A stretch of 64,000 nucleotides of DNA, taken from assembly GCF_001968815.1 (NCBI RefSeq), contig NZ_MIEQ01000024.1:1-64000 (forward strand), given 5' to 3'. Below the pieces are notes generated by a model. It saw only the letters and a list, made by a program, of their open reading frames with translations. It did not search any database and was not told where the DNA came from. Position 1 is the first letter of the stretch. The number at the start of each line of letters is the position of its first letter. Below, one piece after another: positions 1 through 8,310 of this stretch. The position numbers and the translations under genes are program-made. This DNA is from Motiliproteus sp. MSK22-1 (GTDB taxonomy: Bacteria > Pseudomonadota > Gammaproteobacteria > Pseudomonadales > Balneatricaceae).

Positions 1-211
1 GTTGGGCGGAAACGGTGGTCCAGTTCATGATTCCGTCAGCATTGAACATACCGGAGTCACCGGCTACCAGGGCGAAGAAGATAAACACCAGCAGAACGCC
101 CGAGGCGGAGCCCAGCTCGGGACGATTGAGGAGCGTCCGGGTCAGAGAGACGCTGCGTAGGCGCTCATCGGTCGCTTTTGAGTCGTTGTCTAGTGTGGTT
201 GTCGTAGACAT
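1..211 (-). CDS. ABC transporter permease, RbsC-like (5' part only)
   Basis: This is the first 70 codons of a minus-strand gene that runs off the left edge of the window. The start is ATG at 211-209, with GAGG about 10 bases upstream. The N-terminus is a polar cytosolic tail followed by RPELGSASG, a hydrophobic segment (VLLVFIFFALVAG) and then SGMFNADGIMNWTTVSAQ. This arrangement is typical of sugar or inositol ABC permeases of the RbsC/BPD_transp_2 family. The neighbouring iol genes make an inositol importer likely, but that is inference from context. The gene would be co-directional with and upstream-fed by the IolE-like gene at 357-1265. Confidence 0.75.
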   Translation of the reverse strand, partial: MSTTTTLDNDSKATDERLRSVSLTRTLLNRPELGSASGVLLVFIFFALVAGDSGMFNADGIMNWTTVSAQ

Positions 212-356
212 GGTTAAAACCTCATTGTTTTTATTATCTGTAGCGTCTGATTTTAATTGTCAGAATCTGTTTGGCGGCAGTTAATCAGGAGCCATGCCTG
301 CTCTTAATCAAGAGCCACTTAATCGGGAGTCATATCAGCTCTTGATCAGGAGTCAC

Positions 357-1265
357 TTAATCAGAAGTCATGTCAGCTCTGATCACTCGATCCTCAATAA
401 AACATCGGCTGGCTTCTGCGTTCTCTAGCGCACTGTTGTTGGCTTTAGGGTCGACATCTTGTTCAACGGTTACCCAGCCATCGTAACTAATGTCAATCAG
501 GGTTGAGCGTATGGCATTGAAATTTACGCAACCATCGCCTAATGGGCAGAAAATTCCTTGCGCAATTGCACTGTAAAAATCAATGGAGTTGCTAACGACC
601 TGATGGTGAATATCAGCTTTTATGTCTTTAAAGTGCAGGTATTCCACCCGGTCGGCATAGCTTCGGATCAATTCCGCCGGATCAATCCCAGCATATTGGC
701 AGTGGCCGGTATCGACACAGAGCTTTACCTGTTCAGGATCCAGGTCCGCCATGGCACGGTCTATTTCATCCCGGTATTCGATATAGGTTCCGGTATGGGG
801 GTGTAGTACAGGTGTTATGTTGTACTGTTGGCAGATCTTTGACAGCTCGGTGATGGTTAGCATCATCTCATCCCACTGACTGTTCGTCAGTCGGGTGGCG
901 TTATCTGCTTGACCTGCCTGATCCGTGCGAGGTGAGGAAACATGGTCGATGACGACCATATATTTGGCGCCTTGGGGCGCAAGTACCCGGCATGTGGCCA
1001 GAGTGTAATCGAGAATTTCCTGACAGCGGCTGGAATCATGCAGATGTTTGAAGATAGTTCCTGCAATCAATTTCAAATCAAGCGGAGCCAGTGCGGCGCT
1101 TAACTCTTGTGTGTCCGTCGGCAGGTAACCCAGCGGGCCCAATTCTGTTGCTTTGTATCCAGACTTTGATATCTCCTTGATAACATGATGATAAGGAGGA
1201 TTTTCTGGATTGTCGGCAAACTCTATGCCCCAGGAGCAGGGGGCGTTTGAGAGACGGATCATCAT
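357..1265 (-). CDS. IolE-like inosose dehydratase / sugar-phosphate isomerase-epimerase family protein
   Basis: This 302-residue TIM-barrel protein belongs to the AP-endonuclease-2/IolE superfamily. The first 20 residues hold NAPCSWGIEF, followed by ATELGPLGYLP. The metal-site region follows with VLHPHTGTYIE, CVDTGHCQYAG, YLHFKDI and a C-terminal VTVEQDVDP. The order and spacing match inosose dehydratase (IolE), which converts scyllo-inosose to the trihydroxycyclohexanedione that IolD hydrolyses. Divergence from iolD across a 250-bp regulatory region supports a role in inositol catabolism. The sequence is also compatible with an IolI/IolH-type isomerase, so the exact reaction is not certain. 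ATG-ATG at the start leaves a one-codon ambiguity. Confidence 0.75.
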   Translation of the reverse strand: MMIRLSNAPCSWGIEFADNPENPPYHHVIKEISKSGYKATELGPLGYLPTDTQELSAALAPLDLKLIAGTIFKHLHDSSRCQEILDYTLATCRVLAPQGAKYMVVIDHVSSPRTDQAGQADNATRLTNSQWDEMMLTITELSKICQQYNITPVLHPHTGTYIEYRDEIDRAMADLDPEQVKLCVDTGHCQYAGIDPAELIRSYADRVEYLHFKDIKADIHHQVVSNSIDFYSAIAQGIFCPLGDGCVNFNAIRSTLIDISYDGWVTVEQDVDPKANNSALENAEASRCFIEDRVIRADMTSD

Positions 1266-1316
1266 TTTTATTATTCCTGCTGTCAGTACAAATTATCTCA
1301 GATTTTTCTATACTAA

Positions 1317-1330
1317 TGAAAACGATTTCA
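1317..1330. promoter_or_regulatory. LacI/GalR-type operator in the iol divergent region (site 1)
   Basis: TGAAAACGATTTCA is a palindrome except at the bases flanking the central CG, the usual layout of a LacI-family site. It lies about 50 bp upstream of the IolE-like gene. No LacI-type gene is present in this part of the window, so the regulator must be elsewhere. Confidence 0.55.
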
Positions 1331-1400
1331 ATAAGTCAATCGATAATTTGGCTGATTATTAGAGGATGTGCGAAGTAAATAGTCCATTTAAGTAATTTAA

Positions 1401-1416
1401 TTGAAAACGTTTGCAA
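1401..1416. promoter_or_regulatory. LacI/GalR-type operator in the iol divergent region (site 2)
   Basis: TTGAAAACGTTTGCAA has the central CG and the GAAAAC/GTTTGC arms of LacI-family operators. It lies about 100 bp before iolD and about 85 bp from site 1, so both divergent units could be controlled together. Confidence 0.6.
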
Positions 1417-1515
1417 AAGTATTTGATGAATTTTATAGTATTTCAAATCCCGACAAGGGATGGGGATGTGGCGAACTCTGAATCGTCGTATAAAAAATAA
1501 GAAAGGTAAGCATCT

Positions 1516-3366
1516 ATGAATACTGTTCGCCTGACGCTGTCGGAGGCTTTGGTTCGTTATCTGGCTGCGCAAAAAGTTGAAATTGATGGGTGTGTTGAAT
1601 CCCTGTTTGGTTGTTCCTTCGCAATATTTGGTCACGGTAACGTGACTTGTCTCGGTCAGCAGCTAAAAAATATCGAAGAGCAGATCCCTACCTGGAGAGG
1701 GCAAAATGAGCAGTCTATGGCAATGGCCGCTGTTGCCTACGCTAAGGCAAATAAGCGACGTCGTATCGGTATTGCAACTACTTCTATCGGTCCCGGTGCA
1801 ACTAATATGGTGACTGCTGCGGGGATTGCGCATACCAATCGTCTACCCTTGTTAATGATTTCCGGTGATACGTATCTAAGTCGGTTACCTGATCCGGTGC
1901 TGCAACAGACTGAGCATTTTTATAATCCGTCACTAACCGTAAATGATTCGTTTAAGTCTGTAACACGTTACTGGGATCGTGTTGTCCATCCGGCACAATT
2001 GCTCCATACCCTTCCGCAGGCGTTGGATACCATGCTCGACCCAGCCAGTTGTGGACCGGTATTTCTGGGACTTCCCCAGGACGTTCAAGGTATGGTTTTT
2101 GACTATCCCGAGGTATTTTTCGCCGAGACTGTTCATCGTATTCGTCGTCCAGAACCTGAAGAGCATGCTCTGAAGCACGCTGCTGACACTTTAAAGCAGG
2201 CGAAAAGGCCACTGATTATCAGTGGCGGTGGTGTTCATTACTCTTTGGCTTGTGAGGAGTTAAAGGAACTTGCAGAGGCGCACAATATTCCAGTTGTCGA
2301 AACTATTGCAGGACGAGCAACACTGCTGCAGGAGAACCCATTGAATGGTGGTCCTATTGGGGTAACCGGATCAGATTCCGCCAATAGTCTGGCCAGAGAA
2401 GCAGATGTGGTATTGGCCATCGGTACGCGGTTACAGGATTTTACTACCGGCTCCTGGTCGGTATTTCGCAACCCCGATTTAAAGATAATCAGCATCAATG
2501 TGGCCAGGTTTGATGCCATTAAACACCGCTCAATACCCGTTATTGGGGACGCCAAGGCTTCCTTGATCAAACTCAATAAGCTGCTGAGGTCCTGGCAAGG
2601 GCCTGATGAGTGGAGTCGCAAGACTCAGGTGTTAGCTGATATCTGGAAGAATCTCTGCGCTGGTCGTAGTGCTATAGCGGAAGGTGAAACCGCATCTTAT
2701 GCTCAGGTGGTGGGCGCGGTTAATCGATTGATGGCCCCGGGTGATAGCGTCCTGACGGCTGCCGGTGGGCTACCGGCTGAGTTAAATATGAATTGGCAGA
2801 ACAAACAACTGGGTAAGTTCGATATTGAATTTGGATTCTCCTGTATGGGGTATGAGATAGCCGGTGGCTGGGGCGCCAAGATAGCCAATCCAGACAATGA
2901 TGTGGTGGTCCTGGTGGGTGATGGTTCTTACATGATACTCAATTCTGATATCTACAGCTCTGTGCTGAGTGGTCATAAGCTTATTGTAGTGGTTTGTGAT
3001 AATGGCGGGTTCGCGGTCATTAATAAGCTGCAGAATAACACCGGCAACCAGTCCTTTAACAATCTGCTGGAAGATTGCCGACGTCCCGGTGAAGAAGTCC
3101 CTCGGGTGGACTTTGCTAAACATGCTGAAGCTCAGGGAGCACTCAGCGAAAAAATCGGTTCGATGGTGGAATTTGATGCGGCTTTCGGTCGCGCCAAGGC
3201 AGCGGATCGGAGCTATGTCATTGTTGTCGATGTTGATCCACATAAATGGTCAGAGTGTGATTGTTGGTGGCAGGTCGGTTTGCCAGCGGTTAGTCGTGAT
3301 AAACGAACCGCTGAGGCAGTGGCTAATTTTGAAGAAGGTCGTGGATTTCAGCGTCCAGGTGTCTAG
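1516..3366 (+). CDS. iolD: 3D-(3,5/4)-trihydroxycyclohexane-1,2-dione acylhydrolase IolD
   Basis: This is a thiamine-diphosphate enzyme of 616 residues, the normal IolD length. It opens the cyclohexanedione ring to 5-deoxy-glucuronate in myo-inositol breakdown. The N-terminal PYR half carries the catalytic-glutamate region (RGQNEQSMAMAAVAYAKA). It is followed by IATTSIGPGATNMVTAAGIA. The C-terminal PP half carries the TPP/Mg motif GDGSYMILNSDIYSS followed by VVVCDNGGFAVINKLQ. The ATG at 1516 follows AAGAAAGG. It is the first gene of a tightly spaced plus-strand operon (iolD, dehydrogenase, iolC, iolB, aldolase) and is preceded by two LacI-type operators. Confidence 0.93.
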   Translation: MNTVRLTLSEALVRYLAAQKVEIDGCVESLFGCSFAIFGHGNVTCLGQQLKNIEEQIPTWRGQNEQSMAMAAVAYAKANKRRRIGIATTSIGPGATNMVTAAGIAHTNRLPLLMISGDTYLSRLPDPVLQQTEHFYNPSLTVNDSFKSVTRYWDRVVHPAQLLHTLPQALDTMLDPASCGPVFLGLPQDVQGMVFDYPEVFFAETVHRIRRPEPEEHALKHAADTLKQAKRPLIISGGGVHYSLACEELKELAEAHNIPVVETIAGRATLLQENPLNGGPIGVTGSDSANSLAREADVVLAIGTRLQDFTTGSWSVFRNPDLKIISINVARFDAIKHRSIPVIGDAKASLIKLNKLLRSWQGPDEWSRKTQVLADIWKNLCAGRSAIAEGETASYAQVVGAVNRLMAPGDSVLTAAGGLPAELNMNWQNKQLGKFDIEFGFSCMGYEIAGGWGAKIANPDNDVVVLVGDGSYMILNSDIYSSVLSGHKLIVVVCDNGGFAVINKLQNNTGNQSFNNLLEDCRRPGEEVPRVDFAKHAEAQGALSEKIGSMVEFDAAFGRAKAADRSYVIVVDVDPHKWSECDCWWQVGLPAVSRDKRTAEAVANFEEGRGFQRPGV

Positions 3367-3402
3367 CGTATTTTTACAGGGCATTTTTGTGAGGTTTTAG
3401 TG

Positions 3403-4575
3403 ATGTTTAATGAAGAGATTCGTTTGCAGCACCCCATTCGCTGGGCCATGGTGGGTGGCGGGCGTGGTAGTGAAATTGGTTATGCTCATCGAACGGCTGC
3501 GGCAAGAGATAACCAGTTTCAGTTGGTGGCAGGGGCTTTTGATATTGATCCTCAACGAGGGCGGGACTTTGGCAGTAACCTTGGATTGGATCCGCAGCGT
3601 TGTTATAACGACTATAAAGAACTCTTTGAGCAGGAAGCACAACGGCAGGACGGCATTCAGGCTGTTTCCATAGCCACTCCAAATGGTACTCATTATGCAA
3701 TTACCAAGGCCGCGTTGAAGGCCGGGCTTCATGTGATCTGTGAGAAACCGATCACTTTCACCGTGGCTCAAGCGCAGGAGTTAAAAGAAATAGCCCGGAA
3801 GGGGAACAGGGTTCTGGGAGTGATGTATGGATACACCGGTTTTCCGATGATCCATCAGGCCCGGGAAATGATTCGGCAGGGAGATATTGGGGCTGTCCGG
3901 GTCATCAATATGCAGTTTGCCCATGGTTTTCATAATACCGAAGTTGAAAAAAACAGTCCTGGAGCTAAGTGGCGAATGAACCCGGAGGTTTCCGGATCAG
4001 CCTATGTGCTGGGAGATGTTGGCACTCATGTTTTCTATTTATCTCAGTTAATGGCAGGTCTTGAAGTGGATGAACTCTGTTGCAGCCGCCAGAGCTTCGT
4101 TAAATCCCGTGCGCCACTGGAAGATAACGCCCACGTACTGATGCATTACAGCAATGGTGCCGTTGGGACGCTCTGGGCCAGCGGTATCAATGCCGGTTCA
4201 ATGCATCAACAGAAGATTCGCATTGTTGGTGAAACTGCCAGTATTGAGTGGTGGGATGAGTACCCCAATCAACTGCGGTATGAAGTCCAGGGGGAGCCGG
4301 TAGGTATTCTGGAGCGGGGTATGGATTATTTGTATCAGCAATCAGAAGGGGTTGGCAGTCATCGTATTGGTGGTGGCCATGCAGAGGGCTTCTTTGAATC
4401 CTGGGCTAACATCTATCACCGTTTTGGTATGGCTATGGATGCGGCGGACAGGGATGATCAGGCAACACTGGCCAATCTCTGGTATCCCGATGTAGATGCC
4501 GGGATTGAAGGGGTCCGGTTGCTGGAACGTTGCGTTGAATCTGCTGATAACGGCTGCAAATGGGTGAAGTTCTGA
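3403..4575 (+). CDS. Gfo/Idh/MocA-family oxidoreductase (inositol dehydrogenase-like)
   Basis: This NAD(P)-dependent dehydrogenase has about 390 residues. The Rossmann segment is WAMVGGGRGSEIGYAHR. The family lysine motif is CEKPIT near residue 115, and the catalytic-site region is YVLGDVGTHVFYLSQL. In this operon it probably oxidises myo-inositol or an inositol isomer to an inosose. The Gly-rich loop and length are closer to the IolW/IolX-like branch than to classical IolG, so the substrate is inferred. The ATG at 3403 has GAGG eight bases upstream; an overlapping GTG at 3400 could also be read. Its stop overlaps the probable iolC start (TGATG). Confidence 0.82.
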   Translation: MFNEEIRLQHPIRWAMVGGGRGSEIGYAHRTAAARDNQFQLVAGAFDIDPQRGRDFGSNLGLDPQRCYNDYKELFEQEAQRQDGIQAVSIATPNGTHYAITKAALKAGLHVICEKPITFTVAQAQELKEIARKGNRVLGVMYGYTGFPMIHQAREMIRQGDIGAVRVINMQFAHGFHNTEVEKNSPGAKWRMNPEVSGSAYVLGDVGTHVFYLSQLMAGLEVDELCCSRQSFVKSRAPLEDNAHVLMHYSNGAVGTLWASGINAGSMHQQKIRIVGETASIEWWDEYPNQLRYEVQGEPVGILERGMDYLYQQSEGVGSHRIGGGHAEGFFESWANIYHRFGMAMDAADRDDQATLANLWYPDVDAGIEGVRLLERCVESADNGCKWVKF

Positions 4576-5579
4576 TGTCAGGGTTAGTTATTCCAAAGCA
4601 ACGCCGGATCGATGCTATCTGCCTTGGGCGGGCCGGTGTTGATCTTTATGCGCTGGAAGCTGATACCGATATGGTTGAAGTCAGCGGTTTTCAGAAACAG
4701 GTGGGAGGATCTCCGGCTAACATCGCAGTAGCGCTGGCCAAACTGGGTTGTAAAGCTGGAATTATCAGTTGTGTGTCCGATGACGGTCTGGGGCGCTACG
4801 TCAGGCATTATCTTGCGCAACAGGGTGTTGATCTGCAAGGAATGCAGGTCCTGGGGGCCGGTACTCGAACCAGTCTGGCGGTGACCGAGATGAAAGCCAG
4901 TGAATGTGAAGTGGTTATCTACCGGAATAACGCGGCAGATCTTTCACTGGACATCGGCCATATCGACAGAAGCTATATTGCGGACGCCAGAGCATTGGTG
5001 ATCACCGGCACAGCATTGTCTTGCAGTCCTTCTCGTGAAGCATCCTTACAAGCGATCAGCTATGCGCGGGAATCAGGAACGCTGGTGGTACTGGATATCG
5101 ATTATCGGGCTTACTCCTGGTCGTCGGTTGAAGAGTCGGCTGTCTACTGTCAGATGGCTGCTGCACAGGCTGATATTCTGATCGGTAACCGGGAAGAGTT
5201 CGATGTGCTTGAAAGCCTGGTTGATCCAGACAACCGGGATGATGATCGCAGTGCAGATCGCTTTCTGGCTGCTGCTACTCAGGTGGTGGTGATTAAAGCT
5301 GGTGAGTTAGGTTCTAAGGTATACACCCGCTGGGGTGAGCAGTTTTCTCAGGGGGTTTTTCCGGTGAAGATGAAAAAACCTTTTGGCTCTGGTGACTCCT
5401 TTGCCGGGGCTCTCCTTTATGCCTTGCTGAATGGTCTTGATCTGCAATCAGGGGTGAGGATGGGCTCCGCTGCGGCTGCTATTAATGTCAGCGGAGACAG
5501 CTGCACAGAGGCTATGCCAACGCTGCCAGAGCTGGAAACTTTTATTGCCCGGCATGAACAAGAAATGGCCCTGTGCTGA
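4575..5579 (+). CDS. iolC: 5-dehydro-2-deoxygluconokinase IolC
   Basis: This PfkB-family kinase phosphorylates 5-dehydro-2-deoxygluconate. The N-terminal signature is GGSPANIAVALAKLG. The C-terminal PfkB signature KKPFGSGDSFAGALLYAL carries the catalytic aspartate in GSGD. The start at 4575 overlaps the preceding stop as TGATG and has GGGTGAAG upstream; an in-frame ATG at 4560 is possible but less likely. At 334 residues it lacks the C-terminal DUF2090 domain found fused to IolC in many proteobacteria. A separate class II aldolase at the end of the operon can supply that missing activity. Confidence 0.92.
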   Translation: MSGLVIPKQRRIDAICLGRAGVDLYALEADTDMVEVSGFQKQVGGSPANIAVALAKLGCKAGIISCVSDDGLGRYVRHYLAQQGVDLQGMQVLGAGTRTSLAVTEMKASECEVVIYRNNAADLSLDIGHIDRSYIADARALVITGTALSCSPSREASLQAISYARESGTLVVLDIDYRAYSWSSVEESAVYCQMAAAQADILIGNREEFDVLESLVDPDNRDDDRSADRFLAAATQVVVIKAGELGSKVYTRWGEQFSQGVFPVKMKKPFGSGDSFAGALLYALLNGLDLQSGVRMGSAAAAINVSGDSCTEAMPTLPELETFIARHEQEMALC

Positions 5580-5665
5580 CAGCAACCGGCTGAATTCGCC
5601 GCATCATCGATATTTTTCGTCCTCTGTCCTGGTGACTGTGGATGATGGAACCAGAGGATAAAAGC

Positions 5666-6511
5666 ATGGGTAAACATATTCCTGCGTACCAAAATAATAA
5701 CCAACCTGTTATCAACGTTAACGATGACACGGTACCACTGATCTATTTTAATCCGCTGGTGTTGAAGCAAGGCGAAAACCATAGTTACCAATTGAATGAC
5801 TATGAGTCGGTTATAGTGATGGCTGCTGGCACCTGCACTATTGTTGTTGACGGAGAAACATTTGAACATATGGGGGAGCGAACCAGTGTATGGGATGGCA
5901 ATGCCGCTGCAGTTTATGCTCCTGTCGGTGCTCAGGTGGAAGTCCGTTGTGAGTCTGAAGAGGCTGATGTGCTGGTAGCCGGTGGTCGTTACGAGGAAAA
6001 GCTGGCTCCTTTTGCCATTACCCCAGAAGAGAGCGACCAGGTCCAATACGGTAGTGATGACACCAAAACCCACCGTAAGATCAAGCATATTCTGGGTCAG
6101 AAAAACGCTGATAAGCGAGGGCGCTTATTGGTGAGCGAGTTATTTACGGTGGGTGCGGGTGGTTGGTCTGGTTTTCCGGCTCATAAACACGATACAGAGC
6201 GAGGTAGCGAAGAGACTCGTTATGAGGAGGTGTATCAATTTCGTTTTAACCCCGGGCAAGGGTTTGGAGCCCAGTTTCTTTATCAACATGAAGACGATAT
6301 TGGTCCTGTTTATCATGTTAAGAATGGCAGTGTGATTGCCATTGATAAGGGCTACCACCCCTGTGTGGCGGCGCCGGGTTATGAGATGTATTACTTTACC
6401 ATCATTGTCGGTGAACATTCTAAGTCGTTACGCCAGCACTTTGATCCTCATCATGAATATCAAGTGCATACGATTCCCGGTATCAAAGATATGGTGGCTA
6501 AATTTAAGTAA
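5666..6511 (+). CDS. iolB: 5-deoxy-glucuronate isomerase IolB
   Basis: This two-domain cupin of about 281 residues isomerises 5-deoxy-glucuronate to 5-dehydro-2-deoxygluconate. Visible family landmarks are the metal-binding stretch FPAHKHDTE, the following EETRYEEVYQFRFNP, then VKNGSVIAIDKGYHPCVAAPGYEMYYFTI split over the second barrel, and a C-terminal HQ-type tail ending IPGIKDMVAKFK. The start at 5666 is preferred because AGAGGA lies nine bases upstream; an ATG at 5642 lacks a site. It sits between iolC and the aldolase in the same operon. Confidence 0.92.
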   Translation: MGKHIPAYQNNNQPVINVNDDTVPLIYFNPLVLKQGENHSYQLNDYESVIVMAAGTCTIVVDGETFEHMGERTSVWDGNAAAVYAPVGAQVEVRCESEEADVLVAGGRYEEKLAPFAITPEESDQVQYGSDDTKTHRKIKHILGQKNADKRGRLLVSELFTVGAGGWSGFPAHKHDTERGSEETRYEEVYQFRFNPGQGFGAQFLYQHEDDIGPVYHVKNGSVIAIDKGYHPCVAAPGYEMYYFTIIVGEHSKSLRQHFDPHHEYQVHTIPGIKDMVAKFK

Positions 6512-6543
6512 GGGTTGTTTCACCTCTAGTAGGGAATGTTTCT

Positions 6544-7374
6544 ATGTTGGTAAATCTGAACGATCTGCTTCCTCAGGCGGCAGGTCAAACTTATGCGGTG
6601 CCTTGCTTTAATATATTTGGCTACGAAGATGCTCGTGCCATTGTTGAGGCTGCTGAAGAGTTACGTCAACCGGTGATTCTTGCCGCTAATAAAGACATGG
6701 CCGACTTCATGGGAGTAAAGCTTCTTGCTCGAATGTTGACCGGGTTGGCTGAAGACAGCTCAGCCAAGGTCTGTGTTCATCTCGATCACACCTATGATGA
6801 GGAGATCGTTTATCAGGCGATCCATTATGGGTTTTCCTCAGTGATGTTTGATGGTTCGCAACTTCCACTGGAAGAAAATATCCGCCGTACCCGACAAGTG
6901 GTGAATGTCGCAAAGGCGGTTGGTGTTTCAGTTGAAGGTGAGATCGGGTCGGTACCCTATGAAGAAGGGCGTGATCATATCAAGTCTATTCATACGGAAC
7001 CTGAACAGGCGCGGCGCTACGGACAAGAAAGTGGCCTCGATGCGATGGCTATCGCAGTGGGTAATATTCATCGTCTGACGACGCCCACTTCGGTTATTGA
7101 TTATCAGCGGCTGGAATGTATTGCGGATGTGGTGGGCGATATTCCATTGGTCATCCATGGTACGACGGGCATAAAAGAAGAAGATCTGTTGAGATTAAAG
7201 CAGACCAGAGTATCAAAATTTAATATCGGTACTTCACTACGTATGGCTATGGGTAACAATCTTCGTCGACTGATGAATGAAGAGCCCGATCAGTTTGATC
7301 GCCTTTATTTTATCAAGAAAGCGATGCCCTATGTTCGAGATGATGCCCTGAGAATACTAAAGCTACTGGGCTGA
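6544..7374 (+). CDS. iolJ: class II aldolase, IolJ/KbaY/GatY family (probable 6-phospho-5-dehydro-2-deoxy-gluconate aldolase)
   Basis: This zinc-dependent class II aldolase has 276 residues and a KbaY/GatY/IolJ layout. VPCFNIFGYEDARAIVEAAE is at the N-terminus. The zinc/catalytic motif VCHLDH-like VHLDHTYDEE comes next, then SVMFDGSQLPLEENI, EGEIGSVP, IHGTTGI and KFNIGTSLR. In the iol pathway it would split phosphorylated 5-dehydro-2-deoxygluconate into DHAP and malonate semialdehyde. Two conserved positions look unusual: AVGNIHRLT replaces the usual AxGTxHG, and IHGTTG replaces HGGSG. The reaction is therefore assigned mainly from operon position. It is the last gene before a hairpin terminator. 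Confidence 0.8.
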   Translation: MLVNLNDLLPQAAGQTYAVPCFNIFGYEDARAIVEAAEELRQPVILAANKDMADFMGVKLLARMLTGLAEDSSAKVCVHLDHTYDEEIVYQAIHYGFSSVMFDGSQLPLEENIRRTRQVVNVAKAVGVSVEGEIGSVPYEEGRDHIKSIHTEPEQARRYGQESGLDAMAIAVGNIHRLTTPTSVIDYQRLECIADVVGDIPLVIHGTTGIKEEDLLRLKQTRVSKFNIGTSLRMAMGNNLRRLMNEEPDQFDRLYFIKKAMPYVRDDALRILKLLG

Positions 7375-7493
7375 CTCGCTGGGGGCCAATAGCTGTAACC
7401 GAAAACTATATTGTGTTTCTGAAGTAGGATTCAGAGGGGGTTCGTGGTGTTAATGACCACTGACCTTTTAGGCTGATTCCTCCCGCTCTGTTG

Positions 7494-7525
7494 GCGGCTG
7501 TTTGCAGCAGCCGCGGTTTTTCTTT
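7494..7525 (+). terminator. rho-independent terminator of the iol operon
   Basis: A seven-base-pair GC-rich stem (GCGGCTG / CAGCCGC) with a seven-base loop is followed by GG and a T-rich run. It lies 120 bp after the aldolase stop. Confidence 0.75.
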
Positions 7526-7581
7526 TCAGTGTCGTAAGCCTCGCCTGAAAGCCTGAGGTCCCAGAGGATTGCTCAAGGGCG

Positions 7582-7773
7582 TCAACTAAATCCCTTTTCC
7601 GTTATTCTTTGAATATGCTCAAGGACTGTCTGTGTCAGACCCGCATCAACTGCTTGCTCTGCAGTCATTCCCAGCGGTTGAAGGATTTTATTCTGGTACC
7701 AGTAAAGTGCCGCATCAGAAGGGATGTTCATCTTCTTTTCTATCGCATTCAGTACTTCCGTTTTTTCACTCAT
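7582..7773 (-). CDS. small hypothetical protein (63 aa)
   Basis: This is a 63-residue, mostly helical and soluble small protein with no signal peptide or recognised motif. The C-terminal half (GMTAEQAVDAG..QTVLEHIQRI) faintly resembles the C-terminal part of Xre/MbcA/ParS-type toxin-binding proteins, but this is not enough for a call. A weak AGAGA precedes the ATG. It stands alone on the minus strand after the iol terminator, with no toxin-like partner nearby. It could be a small conserved protein or a chance ORF; composition favours a real gene. Confidence 0.5.
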   Translation of the reverse strand: MSEKTEVLNAIEKKMNIPSDAALYWYQNKILQPLGMTAEQAVDAGLTQTVLEHIQRITEKGFS

Positions 7774-7852
7774 TTCGTAATCTCTGCGTGGCCTGCCTCA
7801 GTTTATTTATGCTCTCAACTTTTGTTGTTATAAACTGTAGTACCGTCGAGAT

Positions 7853-7880
7853 AATTTTCCTTGATTTTACAGGGAAAATT
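7853..7880. terminator. AT-rich inverted repeat, possible terminator
   Basis: AATTTTCC and GGAAAATT are separated by 12 bases. The stem is weak and A/T-rich. It lies between the two small genes and could end either transcript. Confidence 0.3.
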
Positions 7881-7912
7881 TCAGGGGCCTGGCAACGATG
7901 CAGGTTCCCTTG

Positions 7913-7952
7913 TTCAGAATATCGGTACTTGCTTCAGAATATAGGCACTTGC
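7913..7952. repeat. two tandem 20-bp direct repeats
   Basis: Two adjacent 20-bp units both start TTCAGAATAT and end ACTTGC and match at 18 of 20 positions. They lie 75 bp upstream of the small gene at 8026, in the likely promoter region. Confidence 0.7.
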
Positions 7953-8025
7953 AGTCATCTCCGTAGTATTTTCCCTCAACGATAGGGTAGAGTTTGCATT
8001 TTGTCGCTTAGGGTAGAAATAGACT

Positions 8026-8208
8026 ATGTCCATTCGGGTTAAATTCGAGATAGAAAAAGAAGTGAAGCACAGTGTTCGATATAAGGAAGTTGTCGAGGAT
8101 GGTCGAGCGCCGGTTGTAGGGTCAATTTATGTTCAAAAATGGTTTGCAGGGGATGCTAAGGAACTGACAGTAACCATTGAGAAAGAATCTGATACTGCCC
8201 AGCCGTAA
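8026..8208 (+). CDS. small hypothetical protein (60 aa)
   Basis: This 60-residue charged protein (MSIRVKFEIEKEVKHSVRYKE...) has alternating hydrophobic positions and looks like a small beta-rich soluble domain. There is no signal peptide, membrane segment or cysteine. Its composition, normal codon use and isolated position suggest a real small gene rather than a shadow. No function can be assigned. It is 100 bp upstream of the GntR regulator and transcribed in the same direction, but no link is evident. Confidence 0.6.
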   Translation: MSIRVKFEIEKEVKHSVRYKEVVEDGRAPVVGSIYVQKWFAGDAKELTVTIEKESDTAQP

Positions 8209-8262
8209 ATGATTGCCCAAGGGCAGGGTGATTTTCTGCCGTTATAGCGCGGTAGTTTTGAT

Positions 8263-8285
8263 ACAATTGTCGATCAATCTGACAA
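8263..8285. promoter_or_regulatory. candidate GntR/FCD operator upstream of the regulator gene
   Basis: ACAATTGT is palindromic at 8263-8270. TTGTC (8267-8271) is mirrored by GACAA (8281-8285). The CAATTGTCG core recurs upstream of the BCCT transporter gene at about 13242-13250, suggesting autoregulation and control of the divergent unit. Confidence 0.4.
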
Positions 8286-8310
8286 CTCCAATCGGACTTT
8301 TTTCTTTTAG

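Noticed and set aside
15-284. 89-codon plus-strand ORF at the left edge
   Set aside because: It is antisense to a clear RbsC-like permease start with its own Shine-Dalgarno site, and its product has no plausible fold.
1952-2621. Minus-strand ORFs inside iolD
   Set aside because: They are antisense shadows of a strongly conserved enzyme and have no initiation sites.
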